DNA of 64,000 bases from Thermus caldilimi (lineage in GTDB: Bacteria; Deinococcota; Deinococci; Deinococcales; Thermaceae): the NCBI RefSeq assembly GCF_004684245.1, contig NZ_CP038452.1:1-64000 (forward strand). The letters run 5' to 3'. Positions 26,664-36,528 of the stretch are shown here, one piece after another. Positions within the stretch are counted from its first letter, which is position 1. Each line of letters begins with the position of its first letter. The notes below the pieces were generated by a model, which made no database searches, was not told where the DNA came from, and was given only the letters and a program-made list of their open reading frames with translations. The position numbers and the translations under genes are program-made.

Positions 26664-28415
26664 TTAAAGCTTCCGGTAGATGCGCCGTTCTGCCTCTATG
26701 GCCTGGTCCAGTTCCTGGATTTCCCGCAAGATCTCCATACTGGCGTTGCGGCTTAGCTCCTCCTTCAGTTTGGCCCGGCGCTCCAGGTAGTAGGCCTCCC
26801 GCAGGCGGGCCAGGGTTTTCTCCAGGATCTCGGGGAACCTGGGCTCGTCCACAGAGGGGACCAGCATCAACCTTTCCAAAAGGATGCCCCCCGCCTCCTT
26901 GCGGCTTAGCACCTGGCGCAGGTAGTCCCGGCGGGATCCAAGGTAGCCTTTCGGCTGACCGCGGCTGGCCAGCTCCAGGAATTCGGAAAGCAAGGAGCCT
27001 TCCGGGGGCCAGACGTGAAGGGCCGTGTGGTGCACCCACTCGGCGAAGCGTTCCTCCGGCAGGGAGAGGAGGAGGGCCATCACGTCCAGCTCCAGAAGAA
27101 GCACCCGGTTTTTGGGCTCGGCCTTGGGGGGTTGGGGGGGTGGACGCCGGCCCCGCTTGAGGCTGGCCAGGTAATCCTCTAGCTGGCGCAGGGAAAGGCC
27201 TAACCGCTCCACCACCAGGGCCTTAAGGCGGTCGGCCACTGGGTCGAAGGGCTCAGGGGAGAGCATCCTGGGGGTGAGGGCTTCCAGGGCCTTCCGTTTG
27301 TGCTCGGGGCGGGTCAGGTCCAGGCCCCGGGTGGCCTCCTGGAAGCGGAACTCCACCTCGGGAAGGGCTTCCTCTAAGGCTTTCTGGAATAGGGCCGGGC
27401 CCTCGGGCAGAAGAAGGAGGTCGCCCGGGTCCTTGCTGGGCAGGCGCACCGCATAGAAGAGGAACTTCCGGGCCAAGGAGAGGTCCAGGCTTTGCAGGGT
27501 GGCCCTCTGCCCGGCCTCGTCGGCGTCAAAGGCCAGGTAGACCTCCCGCACCTCCTGCATCTCGAGAAGGCGGGCTTGCTCCTCGGAAAGCCCCGAGCCC
27601 AAGACCGCCACCGCCTCGGCGAAGCCCATCTGGTGCAGGGCGATGGCGTCAAAAAGCCCCTCCACCACGATGGCCCGCCCCTGGCGTAGCTTGGCCTTGG
27701 CCTCGGGGTAGGCGAAGAGCACCTCCCGCTTGCGGAAGAGGGGGGTTTCCGGGGAGTTCAGGTACTTGGGGGTTTCCTCCCCCAGGGCCCTTCCCGTGAA
27801 GGCCACGATCCTGCCCAGGTGGTCCTTGATGGGGAAGGTGATGCGGTTCCTGAAGCGGTCGTAGAAGCGCCCGTCCCGTTCCGCCAGAACCCCCGCTTTA
27901 AGGCCTTCCTCCGGGCTGATGCCGTGCCGGCTCAGGTGGGAGAGGAGGCCATCCCCTTTGGCCGGGGCGTAGCCCAGGCCAAAGCGGGCGAGGCTCTCCG
28001 GGGAAAGCCCCCGCCTCTGCAGGTACTCCTGGGCCTCGAGGGAAGCCTTGAGCCCCTCTAGGAAGTACTCCTGGGAGAGCTTGAGGACATCCAAAAGCTC
28101 CCGGCGCTTGGTGGGGGCACCCGCCTTGGGAATTTCCACCCCCGCCTCCTCCGCCAGGCGCTCCAGGGCCCCCATGAAGTCCAGGCCCTCTATCCTTTCC
28201 ACGAAGGCGAAAAGGTCGCCCCCCGCCTTGCAGCCGAAGCAGTGGAAAAGCCCCTTCTCCTCGTCCACGTAAAAGGAAGGGGTTTTCTCCTGGTGGAAGG
28301 GGCAGAGGCCCTTCCAGCGGCCGCGGCCTGCAGGCTTTAGGGCCACGTACTGGGAAACCACCTCCCTTAGGGAGAGGCGGCGCTTGATGGCCTCCACCGC
28401 TTGTGCCGCATCCAT
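26664..28415 (-). CDS. dnaG: DNA primase
   Basis: A 583-residue bacterial primase. The N-terminal zinc-binding domain has [18 protein letters not shown] and [10 protein letters not shown]. The RNA polymerase domain with a TOPRIM fold has [16 protein letters not shown] and [16 protein letters not shown]-terminal helicase-binding-type region follows. It synthesises replication primers for the DnaB-driven fork. Its start overlaps the 3' end of the upstream cyclase-ATPase gene by 49 bases, so expression is tied to that gene. Confidence 0.96.
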   Translation of the reverse strand: MDAAQAVEAIKRRLSLREVVSQYVALKPAGRGRWKGLCPFHQEKTPSFYVDEEKGLFHCFGCKAGGDLFAFVERIEGLDFMGALERLAEEAGVEIPKAGAPTKRRELLDVLKLSQEYFLEGLKASLEAQEYLQRRGLSPESLARFGLGYAPAKGDGLLSHLSRHGISPEEGLKAGVLAERDGRFYDRFRNRITFPIKDHLGRIVAFTGRALGEETPKYLNSPETPLFRKREVLFAYPEAKAKLRQGRAIVVEGLFDAIALHQMGFAEAVAVLGSGLSEEQARLLEMQEVREVYLAFDADEAGQRATLQSLDLSLARKFLFYAVRLPSKDPGDLLLLPEGPALFQKALEEALPEVEFRFQEATRGLDLTRPEHKRKALEALTPRMLSPEPFDPVADRLKALVVERLGLSLRQLEDYLASLKRGRRPPPQPPKAEPKNRVLLLELDVMALLLSLPEERFAEWVHHTALHVWPPEGSLLSEFLELASRGQPKGYLGSRRDYLRQVLSRKEAGGILLERLMLVPSVDEPRFPEILEKTLARLREAYYLERRAKLKEELSRNASMEILREIQELDQAIEAERRIYRKL

Positions 28416-31042
28416 CCTGCCCCCCGCTTACGCCAAAGCCCGCGGACCCACCTTCCCAGGATACCGTAACCGCGGAGGGGGTTTTCCGGCTCGCTCCCCG
28501 CCAGAAAGGCCTGCCAGACTTGGGTTAGGGGCACGGAGGGGGTGAAGCTTAGGAGGTGGTCCACCCGTTCCCCCTCCTCCAGGAGGAGCTGGGCCCGGAG
28601 GAGCCTCGCCACCTCCAGGTGTACCGCAAACCCCGTGCGGTGGGTCTGGTAGAGGAGGTACTGGGAGAGGGCCTGGGCTTTCATGGGGGCCTTGGGCCAC
28701 AGGTAGAGGGCCAGGGAGGTGAGGGCCAGATGGTAGACGTAGGGGTTGGAAAGCCGGCGAGCCTCCCGCAGGGCCTCCTTGAGGAGGGGGGTGGGGTCCT
28801 GGTTCCTCTGCCAGCGGTGATGGGCCAGGGCCAGGACGCTGAGGCCCTTGCCGTCGGGGTGCTTGAGGGCTTCCTGGAAGAGGTCCTCCCGGAAGCGCCC
28901 CTTGAGGGTCCAGGCGGAAAGAAGGGCGGCTGCGAGCCAGGGGTGCGGGGTTTCCCGGTAGGCCCGCTCCCCTTCTTCCAAGGCCTGCCCGAGGCGGCCG
29001 GTTTCCAGGAGAAGGCGGAGGCGGGTGGCGTGGTAGCGGGTCCTGGCCTCCAGGTCCGCTTCCCGGTAGGCGGGCGGGGGGTGGGGTTTTCCCAGGAGGG
29101 ATTCTGCCTCCCCGTAGCGGCCCAGGTCCATGAGCAGGCCCGCCCTCAGGCTTTGCCCGTGGAGCCTCAAGGAGGCGGGCACAAAGGGATGGAACTCGCC
29201 GAGGACCTCGAGGGCCTGCCGGGGCTGGAAGGCCCGCCACAAGGCCCCCGCCCCCTGAAGGCGGGCCCGGGCCTCCTCCAGGGGGTAGGGCTTGAGGCCC
29301 GGGAGAAGGGGGAGGAGGGCGAGGGGGTTTTGGGCCTCTCGGAAGGCTTGCAGGATGGGGTCCTGGGACCTGGGGCCCCCGTGGGCCTCCTCCGCCAGGC
29401 CCAAGGAGGCTTGGGCGTCCTGGAGCTCCTTCCCCAGGGCTTCCCGCCAGGATGGGGGGGCGGCCTCGAGGGCCCTTTGGTAAAGGGGAATGGCCCGTTC
29501 CGGCTGGCCGTGCCGCCAGGCTTCTTGGGCGAGAAGCCGGAAGGCCTGGGCGGCTTCCCGGTCCTGCGTGGCCCCTCTTAGGTGAAGGGCCATGGGCCAG
29601 AAGGCCCTCCTTTCCCGGTAAAACTGGGCTGCGGCCCGGTGCCAGGCCCTGGCCCGTTCCTCCGGCACCAGGGCCCGGGCCGCCTGGACCACCTCGGGCA
29701 GGGGCCTACCCCCTTGCGTGAGGCCCTCCTCCTCCAGGCGCTGGGCGGAGAAGGTCCCCGCCAGCTCCCTCAGGAGTTCCCTAAGGTGCTCCTCGCGCCG
29801 TTCCTCCTCGGGGAGACGGGCTTGGGCTTCCTCCATGACCCCCAGGATCAGAAGGGCCTGGCGTTCCGCCGGGGGGAGGGCGTCCAAGGCGGGCTGCAGG
29901 GCAAGAAGAGGGGGTGCCTTTAAACCCCTGGCCTCCAGGGTGGGGGAAAAGAGGGGTTTTCGGCTTTCCACCAGGAGCATGAGGTGGGGGAAGGAATGCT
30001 TTAGAAGTTCCCGCAGGGTGTGGTTGGGGGCGTGGAGGTTTTTGGCTACCAGGAGCAGGGGGTGGGGCAGGCGGTGGAGGACTTCTTTCCAGGCTTCCAG
30101 GATGGCCTTCTCCAGGGTGTCCCGGTCCCAGGGGGGGCGGGCCTCGAGGCCCAGGCTGTACCGAAGGGCCAGGGAAAGCACTGGGGAAAGCTCCGCCAGG
30201 CTCAAAAGAGCCTCCACCTGGCCAAAGGTTTGCTCCACCGCCTGGCGTAGGGTGGAGCGCAGAGGAGTTTCCGGCCCCATGCGCTCCAGGACCACCGCAG
30301 GGTAAGGGGGGCTTTCCAGAAACTTCTCCAGAAGAAGGCTTTTCCCGCTTCCCGGTGGGCCCACGAGGTTTAGGCGGGCGGGGGGGTGATGGCAGGTTTC
30401 CTGGAGGAGGGCGAGGAGGCTCTGGCCTTCTGGGCCCAGCTCCAGCCCGACCGCCTTAACCCGTGAAACCTCCACCCCTCCCAGGCCCTTGGCCTCGCGA
30501 AGGCCCAAGCTCTCGCCCTCCGCCCCAGGGGCTAGGGCCAGGGTCTGGGGTTCGGTGAACACCTCCCCGGGGGAAGCCAGTTTGCTGAGCCTCTCCGCCA
30601 GGACCACCGCAGGCCCCACCGCGGTGGGCTCCCCCGCCTGGCCGCTTCCCAAGGGAGCCCAGAGCACCTCCCCGCTGGCCACCCCTACCCGGGCGGGCAG
30701 GCGGGAGGTGCGCACCATCTCCAAGGCGGCCTCCAGGGCCCGCCAGGGTTCCTTCCCTCGAGCCCTGGGGGCCCCGAAGAGGACCAGGACCCCATCCCCC
30801 AGGAAGCGGTGGACGAACCCCCCTTTGGCCCGGGCCACCCGGGCGGCCTCCTCCAGGGCCTCCTGCAGGTGGCGGTAGGCAGCTTGAAGGCCGGCCTGGA
30901 AATGCTGGCTGGAGTCCACCAGGTCGTAAAAGAGGACGCTCACATAACGCTTCTCCTCGGGCAGGAGAGCCCCTAAGGCCCGGCCGCAGGCCATGCAGAA
31001 GCGAGCCTCAGGGGGGTTTCTCTGCCCGCACTCGCAGCGCAT
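28367..31042 (-). CDS. Zinc-ribbon / class III cyclase / AAA ATPase / TPR regulator-like protein
   Basis: An 891-residue multidomain protein. Residues 3-19 form a zinc ribbon (CxC...CMAC). Residues about 33-190 are a class III nucleotide cyclase homology domain with both metal aspartates (Asp40 in LFYDLVD, Asp83 in [11 protein letters not shown]), but the transition-state Asn of the usual VNLAARL block is Val147 (VVLAERL; Arg151 kept), so cyclase activity is doubtful. An ATPase domain follows with Walker A GPPGSGKS (228-235). The C-terminal half consists of helical TPR-like repeats. The layout recalls large AAA/TPR signalling ATPases. Its 3' end runs 49 bases into dnaG. Function unknown. Confidence 0.82.
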   Translation of the reverse strand: MRCECGQRNPPEARFCMACGRALGALLPEEKRYVSVLFYDLVDSSQHFQAGLQAAYRHLQEALEEAARVARAKGGFVHRFLGDGVLVLFGAPRARGKEPWRALEAALEMVRTSRLPARVGVASGEVLWAPLGSGQAGEPTAVGPAVVLAERLSKLASPGEVFTEPQTLALAPGAEGESLGLREAKGLGGVEVSRVKAVGLELGPEGQSLLALLQETCHHPPARLNLVGPPGSGKSLLLEKFLESPPYPAVVLERMGPETPLRSTLRQAVEQTFGQVEALLSLAELSPVLSLALRYSLGLEARPPWDRDTLEKAILEAWKEVLHRLPHPLLLVAKNLHAPNHTLRELLKHSFPHLMLLVESRKPLFSPTLEARGLKAPPLLALQPALDALPPAERQALLILGVMEEAQARLPEEERREEHLRELLRELAGTFSAQRLEEEGLTQGGRPLPEVVQAARALVPEERARAWHRAAAQFYRERRAFWPMALHLRGATQDREAAQAFRLLAQEAWRHGQPERAIPLYQRALEAAPPSWREALGKELQDAQASLGLAEEAHGGPRSQDPILQAFREAQNPLALLPLLPGLKPYPLEEARARLQGAGALWRAFQPRQALEVLGEFHPFVPASLRLHGQSLRAGLLMDLGRYGEAESLLGKPHPPPAYREADLEARTRYHATRLRLLLETGRLGQALEEGERAYRETPHPWLAAALLSAWTLKGRFREDLFQEALKHPDGKGLSVLALAHHRWQRNQDPTPLLKEALREARRLSNPYVYHLALTSLALYLWPKAPMKAQALSQYLLYQTHRTGFAVHLEVARLLRAQLLLEEGERVDHLLSFTPSVPLTQVWQAFLAGSEPENPLRGYGILGRWVRGLWRKRGAGWMRHKRWRPSSAASP

Positions 31043-31043
31043 C

Positions 31044-31496
31044 TCACTCCCGGAAGAGCATCAGGGGGGGCCAGAGGAGGACCTCCGCCTCCTCGGATAA
31101 GGGGACTTCCGCATAGACCACCACGGGCACAGGGGTCTGGAGCAGGTAAAACCCTTCCCCCAAAGGGGTGGTTCTGCCTCCCAAGCGGTAGCTGGCCCCT
31201 TCCCGCTCCAGGAAGGCCCCTCCCTCCAGGGGCTTGGCCCGGCGCACCACCCCGTGCAGGAGCACGGGCACCACCCCCGTGGGCGCCGGGGGAGCCCCGC
31301 GGTCAAAGGCGTAGAGGATCTGGCCCTGGACCATGGCCTCCAGCACCGGGCTTCCCCAGGGCTCCGGGAAGAGGTGGGCCTCCACGGCGTAGGCCCGGAA
31401 ACGGGCGAAGAAGGCCTCGGGGCTTTCCTCGATGGGGGGGCCTTTCCCCTGGCCTAGGGCTTGGGGCGGACCGGTGAGGGGGTCCTTGGGGATCAT
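31044..31496 (-). CDS. Hypothetical protein
   Basis: A 150-residue protein I do not recognise. The N-terminal 30 residues are Pro/Gly-rich, then a helix (SPEAFFARFRAYAVEAHLF) and a beta-rich C-terminal part (GVVPVLLHGVVRRAKPLEGG, FYLLQTPVPVVVYAEVPL) follow. No signal peptide or membrane segment. Its stop touches the cyclase-ATPase start (TGAGATG), so the two are co-translated and may be partners. TAAACT-TCTCTC-ATG at its start indicates a leaderless transcript beginning here. Confidence 0.7.
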   Translation of the reverse strand: MIPKDPLTGPPQALGQGKGPPIEESPEAFFARFRAYAVEAHLFPEPWGSPVLEAMVQGQILYAFDRGAPPAPTGVVPVLLHGVVRRAKPLEGGAFLEREGASYRLGGRTTPLGEGFYLLQTPVPVVVYAEVPLSEEAEVLLWPPLMLFRE

Positions 31497-31502
31497 GAGA
31501 GA

Positions 31503-31508
31503 AGTTTA
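31503..31508 (-). promoter_or_regulatory. -10 element embedded in the helicase stop codon
   Basis: TAAACT (31508-31503) is followed by six bases and the ATG of the hypothetical gene. Its first three bases are the TAA stop of the frame-corrected helicase gene. Confidence 0.55.
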
Positions 31509-33706
31509 ATGTAGGGTCCTTTGGGGAAGGGAGAGGGTGAGGTTCGCCGCCAGGATGAGGGCTGCCCCCTTGTCCAGGTACTGATTGCCGTTCCCGCACT
31601 TGGGGGAGAGGACGCAACGGGGGCAACCCTCCTCACAGGGGCAACCCTTGAGGAGCTCCAGGGCGGACCGGACCCACTCCGGGAAGCGGCGGGCTGCCTG
31701 CCGGGCGTAGCCCACACCCCCGGGTAGCCGTCGTAGATGAAGATGGTGGGGCCTTGCCCTGAGGGCAGGGGCCGGGGGTAGAAGGGGTAGGAAAGGCCCC
31801 CGATATCCTGGCGCTCCGCCAGGACGAAGAGGGGTAGAAGGCCGATCATGGCGTGTTCCAGGGCATGGATGCCCCCGGGGATCTGGTGGGGGGGGACCAC
31901 CAGGGGGGGGTGGAACCAAAGGGCCTCGGTGGGGAAGGAGATCTCGGGAAGCTCTAAGGGGATTTCCTCCAGGACGCTACCGGTGTAGAAGCGCTTCTTG
32001 GCGTAGGCCACCACCCTTTCCCGGAGCACCACCTTGCCCACCCATACCCCGTGGCCCACGGCTTCCCCCGAGAGGACCTCCAGATCGGTTTCCGCCCGGG
32101 GCTCGGTGTAGTAGTCCTCGAGGGCCGGAAGAAGCCAGATCTCGCGCTTTCCGTGGTCGATGTTCCGCACCAGGTAGCTTTCCCCCCCGTGCAGGTAGAC
32201 CGCCCCAGGGTGGGCCTCCCAGTAGGCCTGGCGCTCGTCCAGGTAGCCCAGGACCTCCCCCTCCGGCCCCCGCAGGGTGAAGGTGGCCCCCAGCCCCCGG
32301 AGGCTTAGGTCCCGGTGGGGGCGGCGCTTCGGGGTGTAGTAGCGCCCTTCCTTTTCCTTGAGCTCGGCCAGGGCTTCCGGGCAGATCACCTCTTCCCGCA
32401 AAAGCGGTTTTTCCCAGGCGGCGGCATGCAGGTGCAAAGGGCAGAGGACGGGGTTCTTGGGGTCGGCCACCGCCGCCTCCGGGGGAGTCCTCAGGAGAAG
32501 CTCGGGCCGATGGAGGAAGTACTCGTCCAAGGGGTCCTCCCGGGGGATGTAGACCACCAGGGCCCTTCGCCTTCCCCTGCCTGCCCGGCCTGCCCGTTGC
32601 CAGAAGGCGGACACGGAACCCGGGTAGCCCACCAAGGCCACGGCGTCCAGCTCCCCGATGTCCACCCCTAGCTCCAGGGCGCTGGTGGAAACGAGAACCC
32701 GCACCTCCCCGGACTTCAGGGCCTCTTCCAGGCGGCGCCTTTCTTTGGCGGTGTAGCCCGCCCGATACGGGCGCACCCCAGGGTGGGCGGCGTAGCGGGC
32801 GATGAGCTCGGCGCTTTTCCTGGCGTTGGTGAAGATGAGCCCCCTTAGGCCCCCTTCCGCCCAGGTCCGGGCCAGGTGGGCGGCCTCCAGGAGGGGACTT
32901 CGCCGCCTTTCCCCCTTGGCGTCCAAGGGCTTGGGAAGAAGCACCAGAAGTTCCCGCTCTGAGCGGGCTACCTCCTCCCTTAGCTCCACAAAGGGAAGGC
33001 CGGTTAGGCCTTCCGCGTGCTCCTTGGCGTTGCCGATGGTGGCGCTGGCGGCGATCACCTGGGGGTTCGCCCCGTAGTGGCGGGCCAGGCGCAATAGGCG
33101 GAAGAGGACCAGGGCCACGTGGGTCCCGAAGACCCCCCGGTAGGCGTGAAGCTCGTCCAGGACCAGGTAGCGGAGCCGGGAAAGGAAGGAGGCGAACTCC
33201 CCGTGCCGGGATAGAAGGCCAAAGTGGAGCATGTCGGGATTGCTGAGGAGGATGAGGCCCTCTTGCGTGGCCTTCCGCCTTACCTCCCCCCGGGTGTCCC
33301 CGTCGTAGGGGTAGATGCCCTTTACCCCCAGGGTTTCCGCCATGGCCTTAAGCCGCCTCAGCTGGTCGTGGGCCAGGGCCTTGGTGGGGAAGAGGAGAAG
33401 GCTCGTTTCCCCTTCCAGGGCTGCCTTGAGCACCGGCGCTTGGAAGACCAGGCTTTTTCCGGCAGCGGTGGAGTAGGCCATGACCACGTTCTTCCCCTCC
33501 TCCACCAGAAGAAGGGCCTCCCTTTGGTGGGCGAAAGGCTTTAGCGCCAAAGCCTCGAGGATCCCAGCAAAGACCCCCTGGTAGGGGACGGTCTTGGGAG
33601 GAATCTGGGGAAGCAGGCGGGCGAAGACGATCCGCCTCCGGAACTCCGGGTTGGCCTCCAGCCAGTCCCGGTAGCTTTCCCATCTCTTTAGGGCCTCGGG
33701 CAGCAC
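31506..33706 (-). pseudogene. MrfA/YprA-type DEAD/DEAH helicase with DUF1998, frameshifted near the 3' end
   Basis: A superfamily 2 helicase: Walker A in AYSTAAGKSLVFQAP, DEAH-type box LVLDELHAYRG, motif III AASATIG, and motif VI WQRAGRAGRGRRRA. The C-terminal DUF1998-type region ends in a cysteine cluster CPCEEGCPRC...PKC, the feature of the MrfA mitomycin-repair helicases. That cluster lies in a different frame. The join is a run of five G on the minus strand (31721-31717), where one more G gives GYPGGVGYARQAARRFPEW and a protein of about 733 residues. Without it the gene ends at 31493 with a nonsensical Ser/Arg/Pro tail. The start is GTG, with CATAAT six bases upstream. Confidence 0.85.
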
Positions 33707-33725
33707 CCTTTCATTATGGCCTTCT

Positions 33726-34346
33726 CTAAAGTTCCCTGACCCAGACCTCGTGGACCACAGGGTGGCCGTGGTAGGGAGCCCAGAAGGGGCTGGCCCGCTT
33801 GGCGTAGAGGCGGAAGCCCAGGCTCTGGTAAAGCTTCCTGGCGGCGGCGTTGGCCCGAGTGGTGGAAAGCTGCACGCCCCTTACCCCTTTTTCTTTTAGG
33901 CATTTCAGGAACTCGGCCAGCAGGGCCTTGCCGATTCCCCTGCCCTGGGCTTTGGGGTCCACGGCGATGTGCAGGTGGGCCGGGTAAAGCCCCTTAGGGG
34001 CCTTGGGGCCGGGGAAGAGGACCAGCCTGAGGAGGTAGCGGAGGTGGGGTAGAGGGGGGCCATAGCGGCCGAGAAGGAGTTTCAGGAGGAGGAAGGGCAC
34101 GCGGGGAAGGAGGTAGAGGGTAAGGGGAAGGTCCGAGCAGGTGCCTAGAATGTAGCCCAGGATCTCCCCTTCCTCCTCGGCCACCCGGTTGCAGCACCCC
34201 CGCCTGAGGTAGGGGGCCACAAAGAGTTCGCCCCAAAGCTCTTGGCTGGGGAAGACCCTAGGCCCGGCCCGGCCCAGGAGGAGGGTGCCGTGGGAAAGCC
34301 GGGTGATGGCGGAGAGGTCCTTTTCCTCAGCGGGGCGCAGGACCAC
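33726..34346 (-). CDS. GNAT-family N-acetyltransferase
   Basis: A 206-residue acetyltransferase. The acetyl-CoA loop is QGRGIGKALLAEFLKCLKEKG, preceded by LHIAVDPKA and followed by LSTTRANAAARKLYQSLGF, all typical of GNAT proteins. The substrate is not predictable. The start is GTG, with TAGAGT ending six bases upstream and no ribosome binding site, so the mRNA is probably leaderless. It is divergent from the PIG-L gene, with 21 bases between the two start codons. Confidence 0.85.
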   Translation of the reverse strand: MVLRPAEEKDLSAITRLSHGTLLLGRAGPRVFPSQELWGELFVAPYLRRGCCNRVAEEEGEILGYILGTCSDLPLTLYLLPRVPFLLLKLLLGRYGPPLPHLRYLLRLVLFPGPKAPKGLYPAHLHIAVDPKAQGRGIGKALLAEFLKCLKEKGVRGVQLSTTRANAAARKLYQSLGFRLYAKRASPFWAPYHGHPVVHEVWVREL

Positions 34347-34352
34347 AGGACC

Positions 34353-34358
34353 ACTCTA
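34353..34358 (-). promoter_or_regulatory. -10 element of a leaderless promoter for the GNAT gene
   Basis: TAGAGT, then GGTCCT, then GTG (34346). It lies in the 21-base divergent gap. Confidence 0.55.
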
Positions 34359-34367
34359 GCCCGTAAA

Positions 34368-35477
34368 ATGCCCCTCGTGCGCCGCCTGGCTCCCTGGCAG
34401 TGGCTTCTTCTCCTTCTGGCCCTCTACCTGCTTCTGGCGGAGGCCCTTAGGCTTTGGCTCGGCCTCCTCTGGGCGGAGCGGGTGGGGCTTGTCCTTGCGG
34501 CCCTAGGGGTGTGGGCCTTCATCAACGGGCGCTTCATCTTCGCCTACTACCATGCCCTCGCCACTTCCTTGCGGGTTAGAAGGCTACCCTTAGCCCCGGG
34601 GCTGGGGCCAGGGGAGCACCTTTTGGTCCTGGCCCCCCATCCCGATGACGAGGTGCTGGCGGCGGCGGGCCTGATGCGCCGCACCCTGGAGGCAGGGGGG
34701 CGGGTGAGCGTGGTTTACCTTACCTCGGGGGATGCTTTTGACCTGGCTGCGGGAAGCCCCCTGCCCTCCGAGGAGGCCCTGCGCCACCTGGCCTTAAGGC
34801 GCATGGTGGAGGCTTGGCGGGGCCTCGAGGTCCTGGGCCTTCCCCGGGATAGCGCCTATTTCCTCGGTTTCCCCGACCAGGGACTTTTCGCCCTCTTCAC
34901 CACCCACTACTATCTGCCCTACGAAAGCCCCTACACGGGGCTTAAGGCGGTGGCCTACCGTGGGTCTTACCGCTTGGGGCTTCCCTATACGGGGAAGGCT
35001 TTGGAGGCCACCCTGGTGGAGCTTTTCTCCTCCCTCAAACCCACCCGAATCCTTCTGCCAAGCCCCCTGGATGCCCACCGGGACCACCAGGCCACGGGCT
35101 ATTTCGGCATGCGGGCGGCGGCCTCCTTGGGCATGGAGGACAGGCTGGAGTACTACCTCATCCACGGAGGGTACCAATACCCCTTGCCCAAAGGCCTCCA
35201 TCCCCGGCTTCCCCTGTACCCGCCCCCCCGGGGTAGGGGGCTTCCCTGGCGGCGCTTTCCCCTCACCGAGGAGGGGGTTAGGCTAAAGGAAAAGGCCATC
35301 CGTGCCCACAAAAGCCAGATGCGCCTTCTCGGCCGGTTTCTTTTGGCTTTCGTGCGGCAGAACGAGCTCTATAGCCCCCTTCCCATCCCCGCCCGGGAGG
35401 CCCTAGCCTCGGAGGAGGAGGGGTGGGCCGTCCTCGGTCAGCCCCTGGGCTTCCTTGAGGGGCGGGAGGTCCTCTAG
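34368..35477 (+). CDS. PIG-L/LmbE-family deacetylase with N-terminal membrane anchor
   Basis: A 369-residue protein. Two hydrophobic segments (about 10-35 and 38-58) precede a zinc-dependent deacetylase domain with LLVLAPHPDDEVLAAAG (AHPDDE-type motif) and the downstream DAHRDHQATG histidine motif. PIG-L enzymes deacetylate N-acetylglucosaminyl conjugates, so this may modify a cell-surface glycolipid or polysaccharide or act in a thiol pathway; the substrate is not visible. The start is the ATG at the end of an open frame that extends upstream into the divergent gene; no good ribosome binding site is seen. Its last 75 bases overlap the 3' end of scpB on the opposite strand. Confidence 0.85.
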   Translation: MPLVRRLAPWQWLLLLLALYLLLAEALRLWLGLLWAERVGLVLAALGVWAFINGRFIFAYYHALATSLRVRRLPLAPGLGPGEHLLVLAPHPDDEVLAAAGLMRRTLEAGGRVSVVYLTSGDAFDLAAGSPLPSEEALRHLALRRMVEAWRGLEVLGLPRDSAYFLGFPDQGLFALFTTHYYLPYESPYTGLKAVAYRGSYRLGLPYTGKALEATLVELFSSLKPTRILLPSPLDAHRDHQATGYFGMRAAASLGMEDRLEYYLIHGGYQYPLPKGLHPRLPLYPPPRGRGLPWRRFPLTEEGVRLKEKAIRAHKSQMRLLGRFLLAFVRQNELYSPLPIPAREALASEEEGWAVLGQPLGFLEGREVL

Positions 35478-35945
35478 GCTTTCCAAGCCGAACACCTCCA
35501 GGAAGCGCTCCGTGGTGCCGTAGAGCTTGGGCCGGCCCGGGGCATCCTTTTCCCCCACCACCCGGATCAGACCCCGCTCCAGTAGGCTTTCCAGCACGCC
35601 CTCCACGCTCTTCCCCCGCATGGCTTCCAGCTCCGCCCGGGCCACGGGCTGGTGGTAGGCGATCAGGGCCAGGACCTCCAGGGCCGCCTTGGAGAGGCGG
35701 GGGGGGCTCGGCTTGAGGACCCTTTCCACCGACTCCAGGGCGCTTTCGTGCACCACCAGCCGCCATCCTCCCGCCACCCGTTCCAGGGCTACCCCCAGCT
35801 CCCCGTCCCTTAGGTCCGCCTCAAGGGCCTTAAGGGTGCGGAGGAGGGTTTCCTCGGGGTAGCCCAGGGCCTTGAGCTCCTTCAGGGCCACGGGCCTACC
35901 GGCGGCGAAGAGCACCGCAAGAAGCTCCGCCTTCAGGCTAGGCAT
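35403..35945 (-). CDS. scpB: Segregation and condensation protein B
   Basis: A 180-residue ScpB with two winged helices: the N-terminal PSLKAELLAVLFAAGRPVAL and the conserved LSKAALEVLALIAYHQPVAR...IEAMRGKSVEGVL-type segment, then LIRVVGEKDAPGRPKLYGTTERFLEVFGL. It bridges ScpA and SMC in chromosome condensation. It overlaps the tsaC gene upstream by eight bases, and 75 bases of its 3' end are antisense to the PIG-L gene. scpA is not in the window. Confidence 0.93.
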   Translation of the reverse strand: MPSLKAELLAVLFAAGRPVALKELKALGYPEETLLRTLKALEADLRDGELGVALERVAGGWRLVVHESALESVERVLKPSPPRLSKAALEVLALIAYHQPVARAELEAMRGKSVEGVLESLLERGLIRVVGEKDAPGRPKLYGTTERFLEVFGLESLEDLPPLKEAQGLTEDGPPLLLRG

Positions 35946-36528
35946 CCTGGAGGTAGGGCAGAAGGGCTTCCTTGGGGATGGCCCCTTCCCGCAGCACCTT
36001 GCCTGTGCGCAGGTCCACCACGCTGGAGGCCAAGCCCATGGCCTCCCCCGGGAAGACGTAGTCCACGGCAAAGGCCCGGGCCTCGGCCTCCGAGCGCACC
36101 GGAGGCTCACCGCTCCTGTTGAGGCTGGTGGCCGCCGCGTGCCCTCCCACGCGGCGGAGGAGTTCCCGCAAAGCCTCGTGGGCGGGCATCCTGAGGCCCA
36201 CGGAACCATCCCGGCTGATCCAGGGGGGGATTCCCTGCCCCGGTACCACCACGGTGAGGCCCCCGGGCCAGAAGGCCTCCGCCAGGCGCAGGAACTTTTC
36301 CCGTAGCTTCCCGAGGTCCGCAAGCCTGAGGGCGCTTTCCAGGTCCGCCACCAGCACCTGGAGGGGCTTTTCCTCTTCCCGCCCCTTAAGCTCGTAGATG
36401 CGTCGGCAGGCGGCCTCGTCCTCCATCCGGGCCAGCACCCCCCAGACGGTGTCCGTGGGAAAGGCCACCAGACCGCCACGCCGAAGGGTTTCCGCTGCTT
36501 CCTGCACCTTCTGGTATACTTCTTCCAT
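35938..36528 (-). CDS. tsaC: L-threonylcarbamoyladenylate synthase (TsaC/Sua5/YrdC)
   Basis: A 196-residue YrdC-domain enzyme that makes threonylcarbamoyl-AMP for the t6A37 modification of ANN-decoding tRNAs. Recognised by GGLVAFPTDTVWGVLA, ELKGREEEKPLQVLVAD and SVGLRMPAHEALREL. There is no C-terminal Sua5 domain, so it is of TsaC length. Its ATG overlaps the pilC ATG head to head within CATG. Its -10 (TATACT, 36545-36540) lies inside the first codons of pilC, leaving a leader of only a few bases. Confidence 0.93.
   Translation of the reverse strand: MEEVYQKVQEAAETLRRGGLVAFPTDTVWGVLARMEDEAACRRIYELKGREEEKPLQVLVADLESALRLADLGKLREKFLRLAEAFWPGGLTVVVPGQGIPPWISRDGSVGLRMPAHEALRELLRRVGGHAAATSLNRSGEPPVRSEAEARAFAVDYVFPGEAMGLASSVVDLRTGKVLREGAIPKEALLPYLQDA
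36515..36520 (+). promoter_or_regulatory. Extended -10 of a leaderless promoter for pilC
   Basis: TATACT preceded by TGG and followed by six bases (TCTTCC) and ATG at 36527. It lies inside the first codons of the divergent tsaC gene. Confidence 0.65.

Noticed and set aside
31493-31730. The 737-residue helicase reading as annotated by its longest frame
   Set aside because: Its last 70 residues are Ser/Arg/Pro nonsense; the neighbouring frame carries the conserved cysteine cluster and a stop matching the next promoter.
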